A stretch of 64,000 bases of DNA from Orlajensenia sp037404875 (GTDB lineage Bacteria > Actinomycetota > Actinomycetes > Actinomycetales > Microbacteriaceae), in assembly GCF_037404875.1 (NCBI RefSeq), contig NZ_JBBELO010000028.1:82180-146179 (forward strand). The letters are read 5' to 3'. The notes beneath the pieces are model-generated. The model ran no database searches and was not told where the DNA came from. It saw only the letters and a program-made list of their open reading frames with translations. Position numbers and translations under genes: made by a program. Numbering within the stretch: the first letter of the stretch is position 1; the number at the start of each line of letters is the position of its first letter. Shown here in pieces: positions 17,569 through 25,306 of this stretch.

Positions 17569-18156
17569 TCAGCGCGTGACGAGGGGCAGGAAGACCTCGT
17601 CGACGATCGCGCGGATGCCCTCGGGTGTGAGCGGCCGCAGTGTCATGAGGGCGTCGTGCCGGAAGAGGTCGACCGCGACGGCGGCGACGCGCGGGGTGAC
17701 TCGAGCGAGGTCGATCTCGCCACGAGCACCGGCCCGCTTCAGGATCTGCTCCATCGCGTCGACCCGCTCGCCGATGATCGCGGCGCGGATGTCGGCGAAG
17801 GTAGAGCCGGTCTCGGCGTAGTAGGCGCCGATGAGAACGCTGACGAGGGGGATGATCGCCGCCCGCGACTCGTTGGCCTTCGTGAGCAGCGCGATCACGT
17901 CGTCACGCAGGTTGCCCGTGTCCGGCGTCTCGATCGATTCGGAACCGAGGCCGTGTACGAGGGCGGCCAGGGCGAGGGCGGCCCGGTCCGGCCAGCGACG
18001 GTAGATGACCGGCCGGCTCGTCTGCGCCCGCTCGGCGACCGCCTCGATGGTGAAGTCGCCGTAGCCGCGCTCGATCAACTGCGCCCACGCGGCATCCAGC
18101 AGGGCGTCTTCGAGTTCCTGCCCGCGGCGTCGCTGGGGAGCGCCTTCAAGATCCAT
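17569..18156 (-). CDS. TetR/AcrR-family repressor
   Basis: DNA-binding regulator of 195 aa. The N-terminal helix-turn-helix is typical: LLDAAWAQLIERGYGDFTIE, then AVAERAQTSRPVIYRRWPDR. An all-helical ligand-binding domain with a TetR_C-like end follows. It is divergent from the MFS transporter gene, and the 69-bp gap contains a 22-bp palindrome. It therefore probably represses the transporter and itself and is released by a transported drug-like ligand. The ligand is not predictable. Confidence 0.92.
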   Translation of the reverse strand: MDLEGAPQRRRGQELEDALLDAAWAQLIERGYGDFTIEAVAERAQTSRPVIYRRWPDRAALALAALVHGLGSESIETPDTGNLRDDVIALLTKANESRAAIIPLVSVLIGAYYAETGSTFADIRAAIIGERVDAMEQILKRAGARGEIDLARVTPRVAAVAVDLFRHDALMTLRPLTPEGIRAIVDEVFLPLVTR

Positions 18157-18165
18157 TTGCGTATC

Positions 18166-18181
18166 TTATCGCAGAGGCATA
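18166..18181. promoter_or_regulatory. Second palindromic site in the TetR-MFS gap
   Basis: TGCGTATCTTATCGCA has TGCG/CGCA ends and a near-palindromic core containing GTATCT, the half-site also found in the 22-bp palindrome 25 bp away. It begins 10 bp from the TetR start, so it is placed to autoregulate that gene. Confidence 0.4.
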
Positions 18182-18190
18182 TCGTGGCAT

Positions 18191-18212
18191 TTAGATACAT
18201 TAACGTATCTAA
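18191..18212. promoter_or_regulatory. Probable TetR operator, 22-bp palindrome
   Basis: TTAGATAC-ATTAAC-GTATCTAA has perfect 8-bp arms around a 6-bp centre. It is AT-rich in a very GC-rich genome and lies just before the ribosome-binding site of the MFS gene. Position and symmetry are those of a TetR-family operator. Confidence 0.75.
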
Positions 18213-18225
18213 CAAGGAGGATGTG

Positions 18226-19665
18226 ATGGCCCAGAAGCCCGAGAAGCTCGACCGGGGCGTGCTCACGATCGCCCTGGTGCTCGTGACCGGAGGACTCGCG
18301 GTCATCTTCGACACCACGATCGTGAGCGTGGCGCTGCACACCCTCGCCGTCGACCTGCACGCCTCCGTCGGCGTCATCCAGTGGGTGAGCACGGGGTACC
18401 TGCTCGCGCTCGGCGTCACCATCCCCGTCGTCGGCTGGGCGCAGGCCCGCTTCGGCGGCAAGCGCGTGTGGATGTTCGCCCTCGCGGTGTTCCTCGTCGC
18501 CTCCATCGCCGCGAGCCTCGCCTGGGATGCGCAGAGCCTCATCGCCTTCCGCGTGCTCCAGGGCATCGGCGGCGGCCTCATGATGCCGCTCATGGCGACC
18601 CTGGTCATGCAGGCCGCCGGGGGCAAGTCGCTCGGCAGGCTCATGGCCGTGGTCAGCCTTCCGGCGGCGCTCGGACCGATCCTGGCTCCTGCACTCGGCG
18701 GCATCATCCTGAACTGGCTGGACTGGCGGTGGCTGTTCTGGGTGAACGTTCCCTTCTGCCTCGTGGGGCTGGTGCTCGCCTGGCGCTTCCTTCCGGCCGA
18801 CGGGCCGCGCACGCGCGCACGGCTCGACGTGCTCGGCCTCGTGCTGCTCTCCCCGGCTCTGGTCGGCATCCTCTACGGTCTCTCGAACGTCGGCAAGGAC
18901 GGCGGCTTCACCCGCGCGGACGTTCTGGTACCGGCTCTCGCGGGAGTGGTGCTGCTCGCCGTCTTCCTGGTGCGTGCCGGCCGGCGCCCCGCCGACGCTC
19001 TCGTCGACGTGGCCCTGCTGCGCCGCCGTGCCGTCGGCTCGTCGTCGCTCGTGCTGTTCCTCTCGGGCGCATCGCTCTACGGCTCGATGCTGCTGCTGCC
19101 CCTCTACTTCCAGAACGTGCGCGGAACGGATGCGCTCGCCGCCGGTCTTCTGCTGGTACCGCAGGGCATCGGCACGCTGCTCAGCCGCACCCTGGCCGGT
19201 CGCCTGACCGACAGCATCGGCGCGCGGTGGGTCACCATCGCGGGTTTCGCGGTGACCGGCCTGGCGACCATCCCCTTCGCCCTCGCCGATGCCCACACCG
19301 GCATCTGGTGGCTGATGGCGGTGATGCTCGTGCGTGGCGTGGGCCTCGGAGCCGTGATGATCCCCGTGATGAGTGTGGCGTTCGTCGGGCTCGACCGTTC
19401 GGAGATGCCGCACGCGAGCATCATCACCCGGCTCGCACAGCAGCTGGGCGGCTCGTTCGGCACGGCGATCCTCGCCGTCATCCTCGAGACCGCGGTCGCC
19501 GGCGCATCCGGTCCGGCCGCCGTGGCGTTCGCGTTCGACCAAGCCTTCTGGTGGGCGATCGGCTTCACGGTCGTGGCGATCGCGGTCTCGTTCGCCCTTC
19601 CCGCCCGGGCCGCGCAGCCGCCCGCGCCGGCACCCGCTGCGCCGACGGAGCGGGTCGAGGCGTAG
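18226..19665 (+). CDS. MFS drug-efflux transporter, DHA2-like
   Basis: Inner-membrane transporter of 479 aa with about 14 hydrophobic segments. It has the family start FDTTIVSVALHTLAVDL, the motif A-like GWAQARFGGKRVWM loop and the motif C-like LGPILAPALGGIILNWLDWRWLFWVNVP. These are typical of EmrB/QacA (DHA2) proton-coupled exporters. The start is fixed by AAGGAGG at 18214-18220, 5 nt before the ATG. It is divergent from and probably repressed by the TetR gene. The C-terminal tail is Ala/Pro-rich. Substrate unknown. Confidence 0.9.
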   Translation: MAQKPEKLDRGVLTIALVLVTGGLAVIFDTTIVSVALHTLAVDLHASVGVIQWVSTGYLLALGVTIPVVGWAQARFGGKRVWMFALAVFLVASIAASLAWDAQSLIAFRVLQGIGGGLMMPLMATLVMQAAGGKSLGRLMAVVSLPAALGPILAPALGGIILNWLDWRWLFWVNVPFCLVGLVLAWRFLPADGPRTRARLDVLGLVLLSPALVGILYGLSNVGKDGGFTRADVLVPALAGVVLLAVFLVRAGRRPADALVDVALLRRRAVGSSSLVLFLSGASLYGSMLLLPLYFQNVRGTDALAAGLLLVPQGIGTLLSRTLAGRLTDSIGARWVTIAGFAVTGLATIPFALADAHTGIWWLMAVMLVRGVGLGAVMIPVMSVAFVGLDRSEMPHASIITRLAQQLGGSFGTAILAVILETAVAGASGPAAVAFAFDQAFWWAIGFTVVAIAVSFALPARAAQPPAPAPAAPTERVEA

Positions 19666-19683
19666 CCGCGGTTCTGCGTGCCA

Positions 19684-19689
19684 TACGCT
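19684..19689 (+). promoter_or_regulatory. -10 element, leaderless arrangement
   Basis: TACGCT followed by 6 nt and the ATG at 19696, with no Shine-Dalgarno sequence. It supports 19696 over the in-frame start 18 bp upstream. Confidence 0.45.
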
Positions 19690-19695
19690 CGAAGC

Positions 19696-20679
19696 ATGAC
19701 GAATCTGCGCTGGGGCATTCTTGCGACGGGCGGCATCTCGCACGCCTTCACCAACGATCTGGTGCTGAACGGGCACACCGTCCAGGCCGTCGGATCGCGG
19801 AGCCAGGGCGGTGCAGACGCCTTCGCCGCCGAGTTCGACATCCCGAAGGCCTACGCCAGCTACGAGGAGCTCGTGGCCGACCCGGACGTTGACATCGTCT
19901 ATGTCGGCACGCCGCATCCGTTCCACGCCGACAACGCCGCCCTCGTGCTCGATGCCGGCAAGCACGTGCTCGTCGAGAAGCCGTTCACCCTCAACGCAGG
20001 CGAGGCCCGGCGTGTGGTGGAGTTGGCGCGCGAGAAGAACCTGCTCGTGCTCGAGGCCATGTGGACCAGGTGGCTTCCGCACATGGTGCGCATTCGCGAG
20101 GTCGTCGCGTCGGGCGTGCTCGGCGACGTGCACACCCTGATCGCCGACCACACCCAGTCGTTGCCGACCGATCCAACGCACCGCATCAACGCCCTCGAGC
20201 TGGGTGGCGGCGCCCTGCTCGACCTCGGCATCTACCCGATCTCGTTCTCGTTCGACCTCTTCGGCCCGCCCACGTCGATCCAGGCATCGGCGACCTTCAA
20301 GCCGACGGGGGCGGATGCGCAGGTCGCCACGATCTTCCGCTACGCCGGCGACCAGCTCGCCTCGACCCTCTCGGCGAGCGACACGCGTGGCCCCAACGTC
20401 GCGACCGTCCTGGGGACGAAGGGCCGCATCGACATCGACGGCGTCTGGTACACCCCGTCGTCGTTCCGCGTGATCGACGCCGACGGCGAGGTCATCGAGA
20501 CCTTCGAGAGCGAGGTGATCGGCCGCGGCATGCAGTACCAGGCGGCCGAGGCCGAGCGACTGGTCGCCGCCGGCAAGATCTCGAGCGACATCCTCTCCAC
20601 CGACGAGAGCGTCGCCATCATGCAGACCCTCGACGCCATCCGCGAGCAGATCGGCCTGCGCTACCCCGGCGAGGCATGA
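19696..20679 (+). CDS. Gfo/Idh/MocA-family oxidoreductase
   Basis: NAD(P)-dependent dehydrogenase of 327 aa acting on sugars or inositol-like polyols in this family. The N-terminal Rossmann domain (RWGILATGGISHAFTNDL) has the family hallmark DIVYVGTPHPFHADNAALVL and the EKPFTLNAGEA loop that carries the catalytic-region Lys. The C-terminal alpha/beta domain contains the conserved GGGALLDLGIYPISF. It is transcribed alone from a leaderless-type promoter, with no sugar-transport neighbour to suggest the substrate. Confidence 0.9.
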   Translation: MTNLRWGILATGGISHAFTNDLVLNGHTVQAVGSRSQGGADAFAAEFDIPKAYASYEELVADPDVDIVYVGTPHPFHADNAALVLDAGKHVLVEKPFTLNAGEARRVVELAREKNLLVLEAMWTRWLPHMVRIREVVASGVLGDVHTLIADHTQSLPTDPTHRINALELGGGALLDLGIYPISFSFDLFGPPTSIQASATFKPTGADAQVATIFRYAGDQLASTLSASDTRGPNVATVLGTKGRIDIDGVWYTPSSFRVIDADGEVIETFESEVIGRGMQYQAAEAERLVAAGKISSDILSTDESVAIMQTLDAIREQIGLRYPGEA

Positions 20680-20712
20680 GCCTCCCTCACCGCTCTCCCA
20701 GCCGGGCCGCCG

Positions 20713-20718
20713 TAGGCT
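20713..20718 (+). promoter_or_regulatory. -10 element of dacB, leaderless arrangement
   Basis: TAGGCT followed by 7 nt and the ATG at 20726, with no ribosome-binding site. Confidence 0.45.
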
Positions 20719-20725
20719 ACCGCGG

Positions 20726-22168
20726 ATGACCGAGAAGGATGCCCCTGCCTCCGCCGTGCGAGCGCGCCTCGGCGCGCTGCTCTCGCGGCACCCGCGCGGG
20801 TGGGCGATCGCTGCCGGTTCCCTCGTCGTGGCGCTGCTCGCCGGCGGAGCGCTGACGGCGGGAGCCGCATCCGCCCGCCCGGAGGCGACGCACGCCGCGG
20901 TGCGCGCAGCAGCCACCCCGACTCCCACGGCGACCGCCCGACCGACGCCGGCCGCTGCGCCGGCCGCCAGCAAGGTGCGCACGTGCCTGGTCGGAGACCG
21001 GGCAACCGACCCCAGACTCGCCCAGATGCAGGCGCAGGTGCGCAACGCGACGACGGGAGAGGTGCTCTTCGACCGCGGCGGCGGCACGCCGAACCGGGCG
21101 GCGAGCGTCATGAAGGTGCTCACCTCGGCCGCGGCGCTGAAGGTGCTCGGCCCCGACTACCGCGCCACGACCACCGTCGTCAAGGGCGCCGAACCCGGCT
21201 CTGTCGTGCTCGTCGGCGGCGGCGACCTCACGCTCTCGCGCCTTCCGACGGGACAGGATTCCGCGTACGACGGCGTCGCCCATCTCGATGACCTCGCCCG
21301 CCAGGTGCGCACGGCGTGGGATGCCGACCCCTCGAACCCGCCCCTCACGACGCTCATCCTCGATTCGTCGTACTTCGGAGGCCCGGAGTGGCAGCCGAGC
21401 TGGAACACCAAGGAGCAGGGCGACGGCTACATGCCGCACATCGCCGCCCTCGAGGTGGACGGCGACCGTGACAGTCCCGCCCGCAGCACGTCGCCACGCA
21501 GCGACGACCCCGTCGGCCGCGCCGGTGACGCGTTCGCCGACGCGCTCGGCGGCATCCAGAGCATTTCACGCGGCACCGCTCCCAGCGGGGCGAGCCAGCT
21601 GGCCTCGGTGCAGTCGCCGACGGTCTCCTCGCTCATCCAGCAGGCGCTCATCGTCTCCGACAACACGATCGCCGAGATGCTCGCGCGCCTCACCGCGATC
21701 AAGGCCGGAACGGGCAACAGCTTCGACGCCATCCAGCCCGCCGTGCTCGACGCGCTGAAGTCCTACGGCATCGACACGAGCGGCATCCGAGTGGTCGACG
21801 GCTCGGGTCTCTCCGACGACAACGCCATTCCGCCCTCGTACCTCACGAGCCTGTTCGTGAAGATCAATGCCAAGGAGGGCGACCTCGGCGTCATCTTCGA
21901 CGGCCTGCCCGTATCGGGCAAGTCCGGTTCCCTCGGCTACAGCGACCGCTTCACGGGCGACGCCGACGTGGCGATCGGGTCGGTGTTCGCCAAGACCGGA
22001 TGGATCGACACCGGCTACACCCTCTCGGGCATCATCCACTCGGCGGACGGCACGCCGCTGACCTTCGCGATCTACGCGCTCGGCGACGTGGACGAGGACG
22101 CCAAGCAGGCCATCGACCTGCTCGCGGCCGCCTTCTACAGCTGCGGGGACAACCTCTCCAACGGCTGA
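20726..22168 (+). CDS. dacB: D-alanyl-D-alanine carboxypeptidase/endopeptidase (PBP4, S13)
   Basis: Low-molecular-weight penicillin-binding protein of 480 aa that trims peptidoglycan peptides outside the membrane. A hydrophobic N-terminal segment (about residues 28-48) acts as signal or anchor and is followed by a Thr/Pro/Ala linker. The three serine-enzyme motifs appear in S13 order: SVMK (nucleophile and Lys) near residue 128, SDN in IVSDNTIAEML, and KSG in VSGKSGSLGY. The large insertion between the first two motifs is characteristic of the PBP4 class. It is followed by a hairpin element that may terminate transcription. Confidence 0.9.
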   Translation: MTEKDAPASAVRARLGALLSRHPRGWAIAAGSLVVALLAGGALTAGAASARPEATHAAVRAAATPTPTATARPTPAAAPAASKVRTCLVGDRATDPRLAQMQAQVRNATTGEVLFDRGGGTPNRAASVMKVLTSAAALKVLGPDYRATTTVVKGAEPGSVVLVGGGDLTLSRLPTGQDSAYDGVAHLDDLARQVRTAWDADPSNPPLTTLILDSSYFGGPEWQPSWNTKEQGDGYMPHIAALEVDGDRDSPARSTSPRSDDPVGRAGDAFADALGGIQSISRGTAPSGASQLASVQSPTVSSLIQQALIVSDNTIAEMLARLTAIKAGTGNSFDAIQPAVLDALKSYGIDTSGIRVVDGSGLSDDNAIPPSYLTSLFVKINAKEGDLGVIFDGLPVSGKSGSLGYSDRFTGDADVAIGSVFAKTGWIDTGYTLSGIIHSADGTPLTFAIYALGDVDEDAKQAIDLLAAAFYSCGDNLSNG

Positions 22169-22221
22169 GCCACCCCGCCGCCCCGGCCGCTCCCGCTGCC
22201 CCGCATCCGCCGCCCCACATC

Positions 22222-22292
22222 CGTCGTTGAACCATTTCGTCGCCGTTGGTCCGGGCGTAGCGGATCAACGGCGAGCAAATGGTTCAACGGCG
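22222..22292. repeat. Nested-hairpin intergenic element, copy A
   Basis: Outer stem CGTCGTTGAACCATTT (22222-22237) pairs with AAATGGTTCAACGGCG (22277-22292): 16 bp with one G-T. A 2x2 internal loop follows, then an inner 9-bp stem TCGCCGTTG/CAACGGCGA, then an apical TCCG/CGGA stem with a 7-nt loop. It lies between dacB and the pncA-like gene. The same architecture recurs at 41.8 and 52.0 kb. Confidence 0.85.
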
Positions 22293-22325
22293 AAGGGAGA
22301 GCCCGGATTCTCGAGCGGGAGTGGC

Positions 22326-22331
22326 GATAAT
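22326..22331 (+). promoter_or_regulatory. -10 element, leaderless arrangement
   Basis: GATAAT followed by 6 nt and the ATG at 22338. The -10 departs from TAnnnT only at its first base. Confidence 0.4.
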
Positions 22332-22337
22332 GAAGGC

Positions 22338-22928
22338 ATGACGCGAGCGCTCTTCATCGTCGACGTGCAGAACGACTTCACTGAGGGCGGTGCCCTCGGC
22401 GTGAACGGGGGAGCGGCGGTGGCCGCCGGTGTCAGCGAGCTGCTCGCGCAGCATCCGCAGGCCTACGACTACGTCTTCGCCTCCCGCGACTGGCACGACG
22501 GCGACAACACCAACGGCGGCCACTTCGCCGAGGGCGCCGCACCCGACTTCGTCGACACGTGGCCGCAACACTGCGTCTCGGGAACCACGGGTGCCGAGTA
22601 CCACCCCGCCCTGAACACGGATGCGGTCGACGTGCACATCCTCAAGGGGCAGGGCAAGCCTGCGTACTCGATCTTCGAGGGCACGGATGAGGCCGGGCAC
22701 TCCGTGCAGGAGCTGCTCGCCGAGAAGGGCATCACCGATGTCGACGTCGTCGGCATCGCGACCGACTACTGCGTGCGGGCGAGCGCCCTCAACGCGCTCG
22801 AGCACGGCCAGCACGTGCGAGTGCTCACCGACCTCGTGGCCGGAGTCGCTCCGGAGTCCAGCGATGCGGCACTCGCTGAGATCGCGCACGCCGGCGGGCA
22901 GCTCGCCACCTCGGACGCGGTGGCCTGA
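22338..22928 (+). CDS. pncA: Nicotinamidase/isochorismatase-family hydrolase
   Basis: Cysteine hydrolase of 196 aa that most resembles nicotinamidase, which converts nicotinamide to nicotinate in NAD salvage. The catalytic Asp is in VDVQNDFTEGG, the metal-site residues fall in SRDWHDGDNTNGGHF, a conserved Lys is in HILKGQGKP, and the nucleophile Cys is in GIATDYCVRASALNA. The start is set by GATAAT 6 nt upstream rather than by the longer open frame, which would run through the repeat element. The stop is followed by a convergent methyltransferase gene 30 bp away. Confidence 0.85.
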   Translation: MTRALFIVDVQNDFTEGGALGVNGGAAVAAGVSELLAQHPQAYDYVFASRDWHDGDNTNGGHFAEGAAPDFVDTWPQHCVSGTTGAEYHPALNTDAVDVHILKGQGKPAYSIFEGTDEAGHSVQELLAEKGITDVDVVGIATDYCVRASALNALEHGQHVRVLTDLVAGVAPESSDAALAEIAHAGGQLATSDAVA

Positions 22929-22958
22929 CCGCCCGCCACCAACATTTCCGGCCGGAAC

Positions 22959-23564
22959 CTAGCTGCGAGCGGCCTTCAGCACCCGGTACCCCTTGCCCAC
23001 TCCCTCGCGGGTGACGGCGAGGTCGGGGAACTGCTCCTTGAGCCAGGCGTGCAGCGAATCGGCGCCGAGGTTCTTCTGGATGACGATCCAGGCATCCGAC
23101 CCGGGCTGCAGGCGAGGCAGCCACGCCTGCATGATGGCGTGCAGCTCGGCCTTGCCCACGCGGATGGGCGGATTGGTCCAGATGGCGGCGAAGCGCACGT
23201 CGGCGGGAACATCCTCGGGCCGCACGGCGTTGACATTGGTGACGCCGACAGCGGCCGCGTTGCGCCGAACCAGTTCGAGGGCGCGGTCGTTCACGTCCAC
23301 CGCCCACACCGTGGCCTCGGGTGATTCGAGTGCCAGGGTGAGAGCGATGGGCCCCCACCCGCAGCCGATGTCGAGCAGATCTCCCGAGGCAGGGGGAGCG
23401 GGAACCTTCTCGAGCAGCACTTCCGTGCCGTCGTCGACATGCTCGGGGCTGAACACCCCGTTCGCCGTGGTGAGCGTGTAATCCCGACCCGAGAGCCGCA
23501 CGTCGATGCGTCGGGGCTTCATCTCCGACCCGGGGGTGTTGGTGAAGTAGTGCTCTGAAGCCAT
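22959..23564 (-). CDS. RsmC-like class I SAM methyltransferase
   Basis: Methyltransferase of 201 aa. It has the SAM-binding motif LLDIGCGWGPIALTLAL, an acidic motif AVDVNDRALELVRRNAA and the catalytic NPPIRVGK. The NPPIR form is characteristic of RsmC/RlmG rRNA guanine-N2 methyltransferases. The protein corresponds to only the C-terminal catalytic half of E. coli RsmC, as is usual in Actinobacteria. It is divergent from hflX with 41 bp between the start codons, and both promoters fall inside that gap. Confidence 0.85.
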   Translation of the reverse strand: MASEHYFTNTPGSEMKPRRIDVRLSGRDYTLTTANGVFSPEHVDDGTEVLLEKVPAPPASGDLLDIGCGWGPIALTLALESPEATVWAVDVNDRALELVRRNAAAVGVTNVNAVRPEDVPADVRFAAIWTNPPIRVGKAELHAIMQAWLPRLQPGSDAWIVIQKNLGADSLHAWLKEQFPDLAVTREGVGKGYRVLKAARS

Positions 23565-23570
23565 GCAAGG

Positions 23571-23598
23571 AACGTACCTGAGAGTAAGGAACTAGGGT
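23571..23598. promoter_or_regulatory. Back-to-back leaderless promoters of the methyltransferase and hflX
   Basis: On the minus strand TACGTT (23576-23571) stands 6 nt before the methyltransferase ATG. On the plus strand TAGGGT (23593-23598) stands 7 nt before the hflX ATG. The -35 regions of the two promoters must overlap in this 41-bp gap. Confidence 0.5.
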
Positions 23599-23605
23599 TA
23601 ACCCA

Positions 23606-25120
23606 ATGACTGAAGCCACAACGCAGAATGACGACGTGGTCGCCCGCGTACTGGCCAATGCAGACTCCCGAGCCGGCGTCGCCATCTTCGGCGGCCAGGC
23701 GCAGGCGCTGCAGACCGAGAATGCGTACGGCTCGTCCGACGGCGCGCCGGGCGGCAACTCCGACGGCGAGCAGTTCGAGCGCGAAGACCGCGCGGCACTG
23801 CGCCGCGTCGCCGGTCTCTCCACCGAGCTCGAAGACGTCACCGAGGTCGAGTATCGGCAGCTGCGCCTCGAGAACGTCGTGCTCATCGGCGTGTACTCGC
23901 AGGGCTCCCTCACGGATGCCGAGAACTCCATGCGTGAGCTCGCCGCGCTCGCCGAGACGGCCGGTGCGACCGTGCTCGATGGACTGCTGCAGCGTCGGCC
24001 GAATCCCGACCCCTCGACCTACCTCGGCAAGGGCAAGGCGCAGGAGCTCGCCGGCATCGTCGCCTCCCTCGGTGCGGACACCGTCGTCGCCGACACGGAG
24101 CTCGCCCCCAGCCAGCGGCGTGCCCTCGAAGACGTCGTCAAGGTGAAGGTGATCGACCGCACGGCGGTCATCCTCGACATCTTCAGCCAGCACGCCAAGA
24201 GCCGCGAGGGCAAGGCGCAGGTGGAACTCGCCCAGCTCGAGTACCTTCTTCCGCGCCTGCGCGGCTGGGGTGAGTCGATGAGCCGCCAGGCCGGTGGCCA
24301 GGTGGGCGGCACGGGCGCCGGAATGGGCTCGCGTGGTCCCGGTGAGACGAAGATCGAACTGGACCGCCGTCGCATCCACACCCGCATGTCGCGCCTGCGC
24401 AAGCAGATCACCGCCATGAAGCCCGCCCGCGAGGCCAAGCGCGCCAACCGGCGCCGCAACTCGGTGCCCTCCGTCGCCATCGCCGGGTACACGAACGCGG
24501 GCAAGTCGAGCCTTCTCAACCGCCTCACCAAGGCCGGCGTGCTGGTCGAGAACGCCCTGTTCGCGACCCTGGATGCGACGGTGCGCAAGAACGAGACCCC
24601 CGACGGCCGCGTCTACACGCTCGCCGACACGGTCGGGTTCGTGCGCAACCTGCCGCACCAGCTCGTGGAGGCGTTCCGGTCCACGCTCGAGGAGGTCGCC
24701 GACTCCGATCTCATCGTGCACGTGGTGGACGCCTCGCATCCCGACCCGGCGAGCCAGATCCAGACCGTGCGCGACGTGATCGGCGAAGTCGGTGCACGCG
24801 ACATCCCCGAGCTCGTGGTGTTCAACAAGGCCGACCTCGTCAGCGACGATGATCGCCTCGTGCTGCGCGGCCTCGAGCCGCGCGCCGTGTTCGTCTCGGC
24901 GCGCACCGGTGAGGGCATCCCCGAGCTGCTCGATGAGATCGCGCGGCAACTGCCCGACCCGAGCGTCGAGGTCAACGTGCTCGTTCCCTACACGCGTGGT
25001 GACCTCGTCTCCGCGCTGCACGAGCGCGGGCGCGTGCTCGCCTCGGAGCACGAGGAGCAGGGCACCCGCGTACGCGCGCTCGTGACGCCGGAATTCGCCG
25101 CGCAGCTCGAGAAGCTCTGA
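23606..25120 (+). CDS. hflX: Ribosome-associated GTPase HflX
   Basis: GTPase of 504 aa that splits stalled or stressed 70S ribosomes. The N-terminal HflX domain contains RRPNPDPSTYLGKGKAQEL and TELAPSQRRALED. A basic linker with GGQVGGTGAGMGSRGPGE follows. The G domain has G1 AGYTNAGKSSLLNRL, the DTVGFVRNLPHQLVEAFRST switch and VVFNKADL (NKxD). An approximately 55-residue acidic/Ser-rich N-terminal extension is longer than in E. coli HflX. The start is consistent with TAGGGT 7 nt upstream. Confidence 0.95.
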   Translation: MTEATTQNDDVVARVLANADSRAGVAIFGGQAQALQTENAYGSSDGAPGGNSDGEQFEREDRAALRRVAGLSTELEDVTEVEYRQLRLENVVLIGVYSQGSLTDAENSMRELAALAETAGATVLDGLLQRRPNPDPSTYLGKGKAQELAGIVASLGADTVVADTELAPSQRRALEDVVKVKVIDRTAVILDIFSQHAKSREGKAQVELAQLEYLLPRLRGWGESMSRQAGGQVGGTGAGMGSRGPGETKIELDRRRIHTRMSRLRKQITAMKPAREAKRANRRRNSVPSVAIAGYTNAGKSSLLNRLTKAGVLVENALFATLDATVRKNETPDGRVYTLADTVGFVRNLPHQLVEAFRSTLEEVADSDLIVHVVDASHPDPASQIQTVRDVIGEVGARDIPELVVFNKADLVSDDDRLVLRGLEPRAVFVSARTGEGIPELLDEIARQLPDPSVEVNVLVPYTRGDLVSALHERGRVLASEHEEQGTRVRALVTPEFAAQLEKL

Positions 25121-25185
25121 GCGCCACCGGCTCCGGATGCGGGGCCCGCGTCACGCGAAGTCACACATTCCCCTCGGCAGCGGTG

Positions 25186-25306
25186 TCGGGTTAGGCTCGC
25201 CTGAACGACGGCCTCGCTGCCGTCAGGAGCGACAGCCGAGCCCGGCACCCGCCCACGAATGAGCCGGCGACCCGCCGGCATCCGTTGACACTTCGTGAGG
25301 CAGAGC
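25186..25306 (+). promoter_or_regulatory. metF promoter and about 100-nt structured leader
   Basis: A -10-like TAGGCT at 25192-25197 predicts a start near 25204, leaving about 100 nt before metF. The leader contains GTCA (25222-25225), a perfect 7-bp hairpin GCCGGCG-ACC-CGCCGGC (25263-25279) and TTGAC (25285-25289) that could close the structure with the early GTCA. The metF Shine-Dalgarno GAGG (25297-25300) follows directly. Such a leader before methionine genes suggests a riboswitch-like control; no class is established here. Confidence 0.4.

Noticed and set aside
18166..21123. 985-codon open frame on the minus strand
   Set aside because: It runs antisense across the MFS and oxidoreductase genes and into dacB, all of which have clear family motifs. 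The translation is low-complexity (Arg, Glu, Asp, His) without any domain; long antisense frames are expected in very GC-rich DNA.
22120..22200. Tandem repeats at the end of dacB
   Set aside because: Only proline/alanine-type low complexity (GCCGCC runs); no definable unit or period.
22227..22337. N-terminal extension of the nicotinamidase-like protein
   Set aside because: The frame is open upstream but would translate the nested-hairpin repeat. Homology begins at ATG 22338, which also has the -10 at the right distance.
25186..25204. IdeR/DmdR-like iron box before metF
   Set aside because: TCGGGTTAGGCTCGCCTGA matches the 19-bp consensus at about 14 positions, but the matching centre is the -10 TAGGCT itself and the right arm is poor. 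An iron link to metF has no other support.
25259..25288. Nine-codon upstream ORF (MSRRPAGIR) in the metF leader
   Set aside because: No ribosome-binding site or promoter spacing, and no Met or Cys codons beyond the start. It falls within the GC hairpin.
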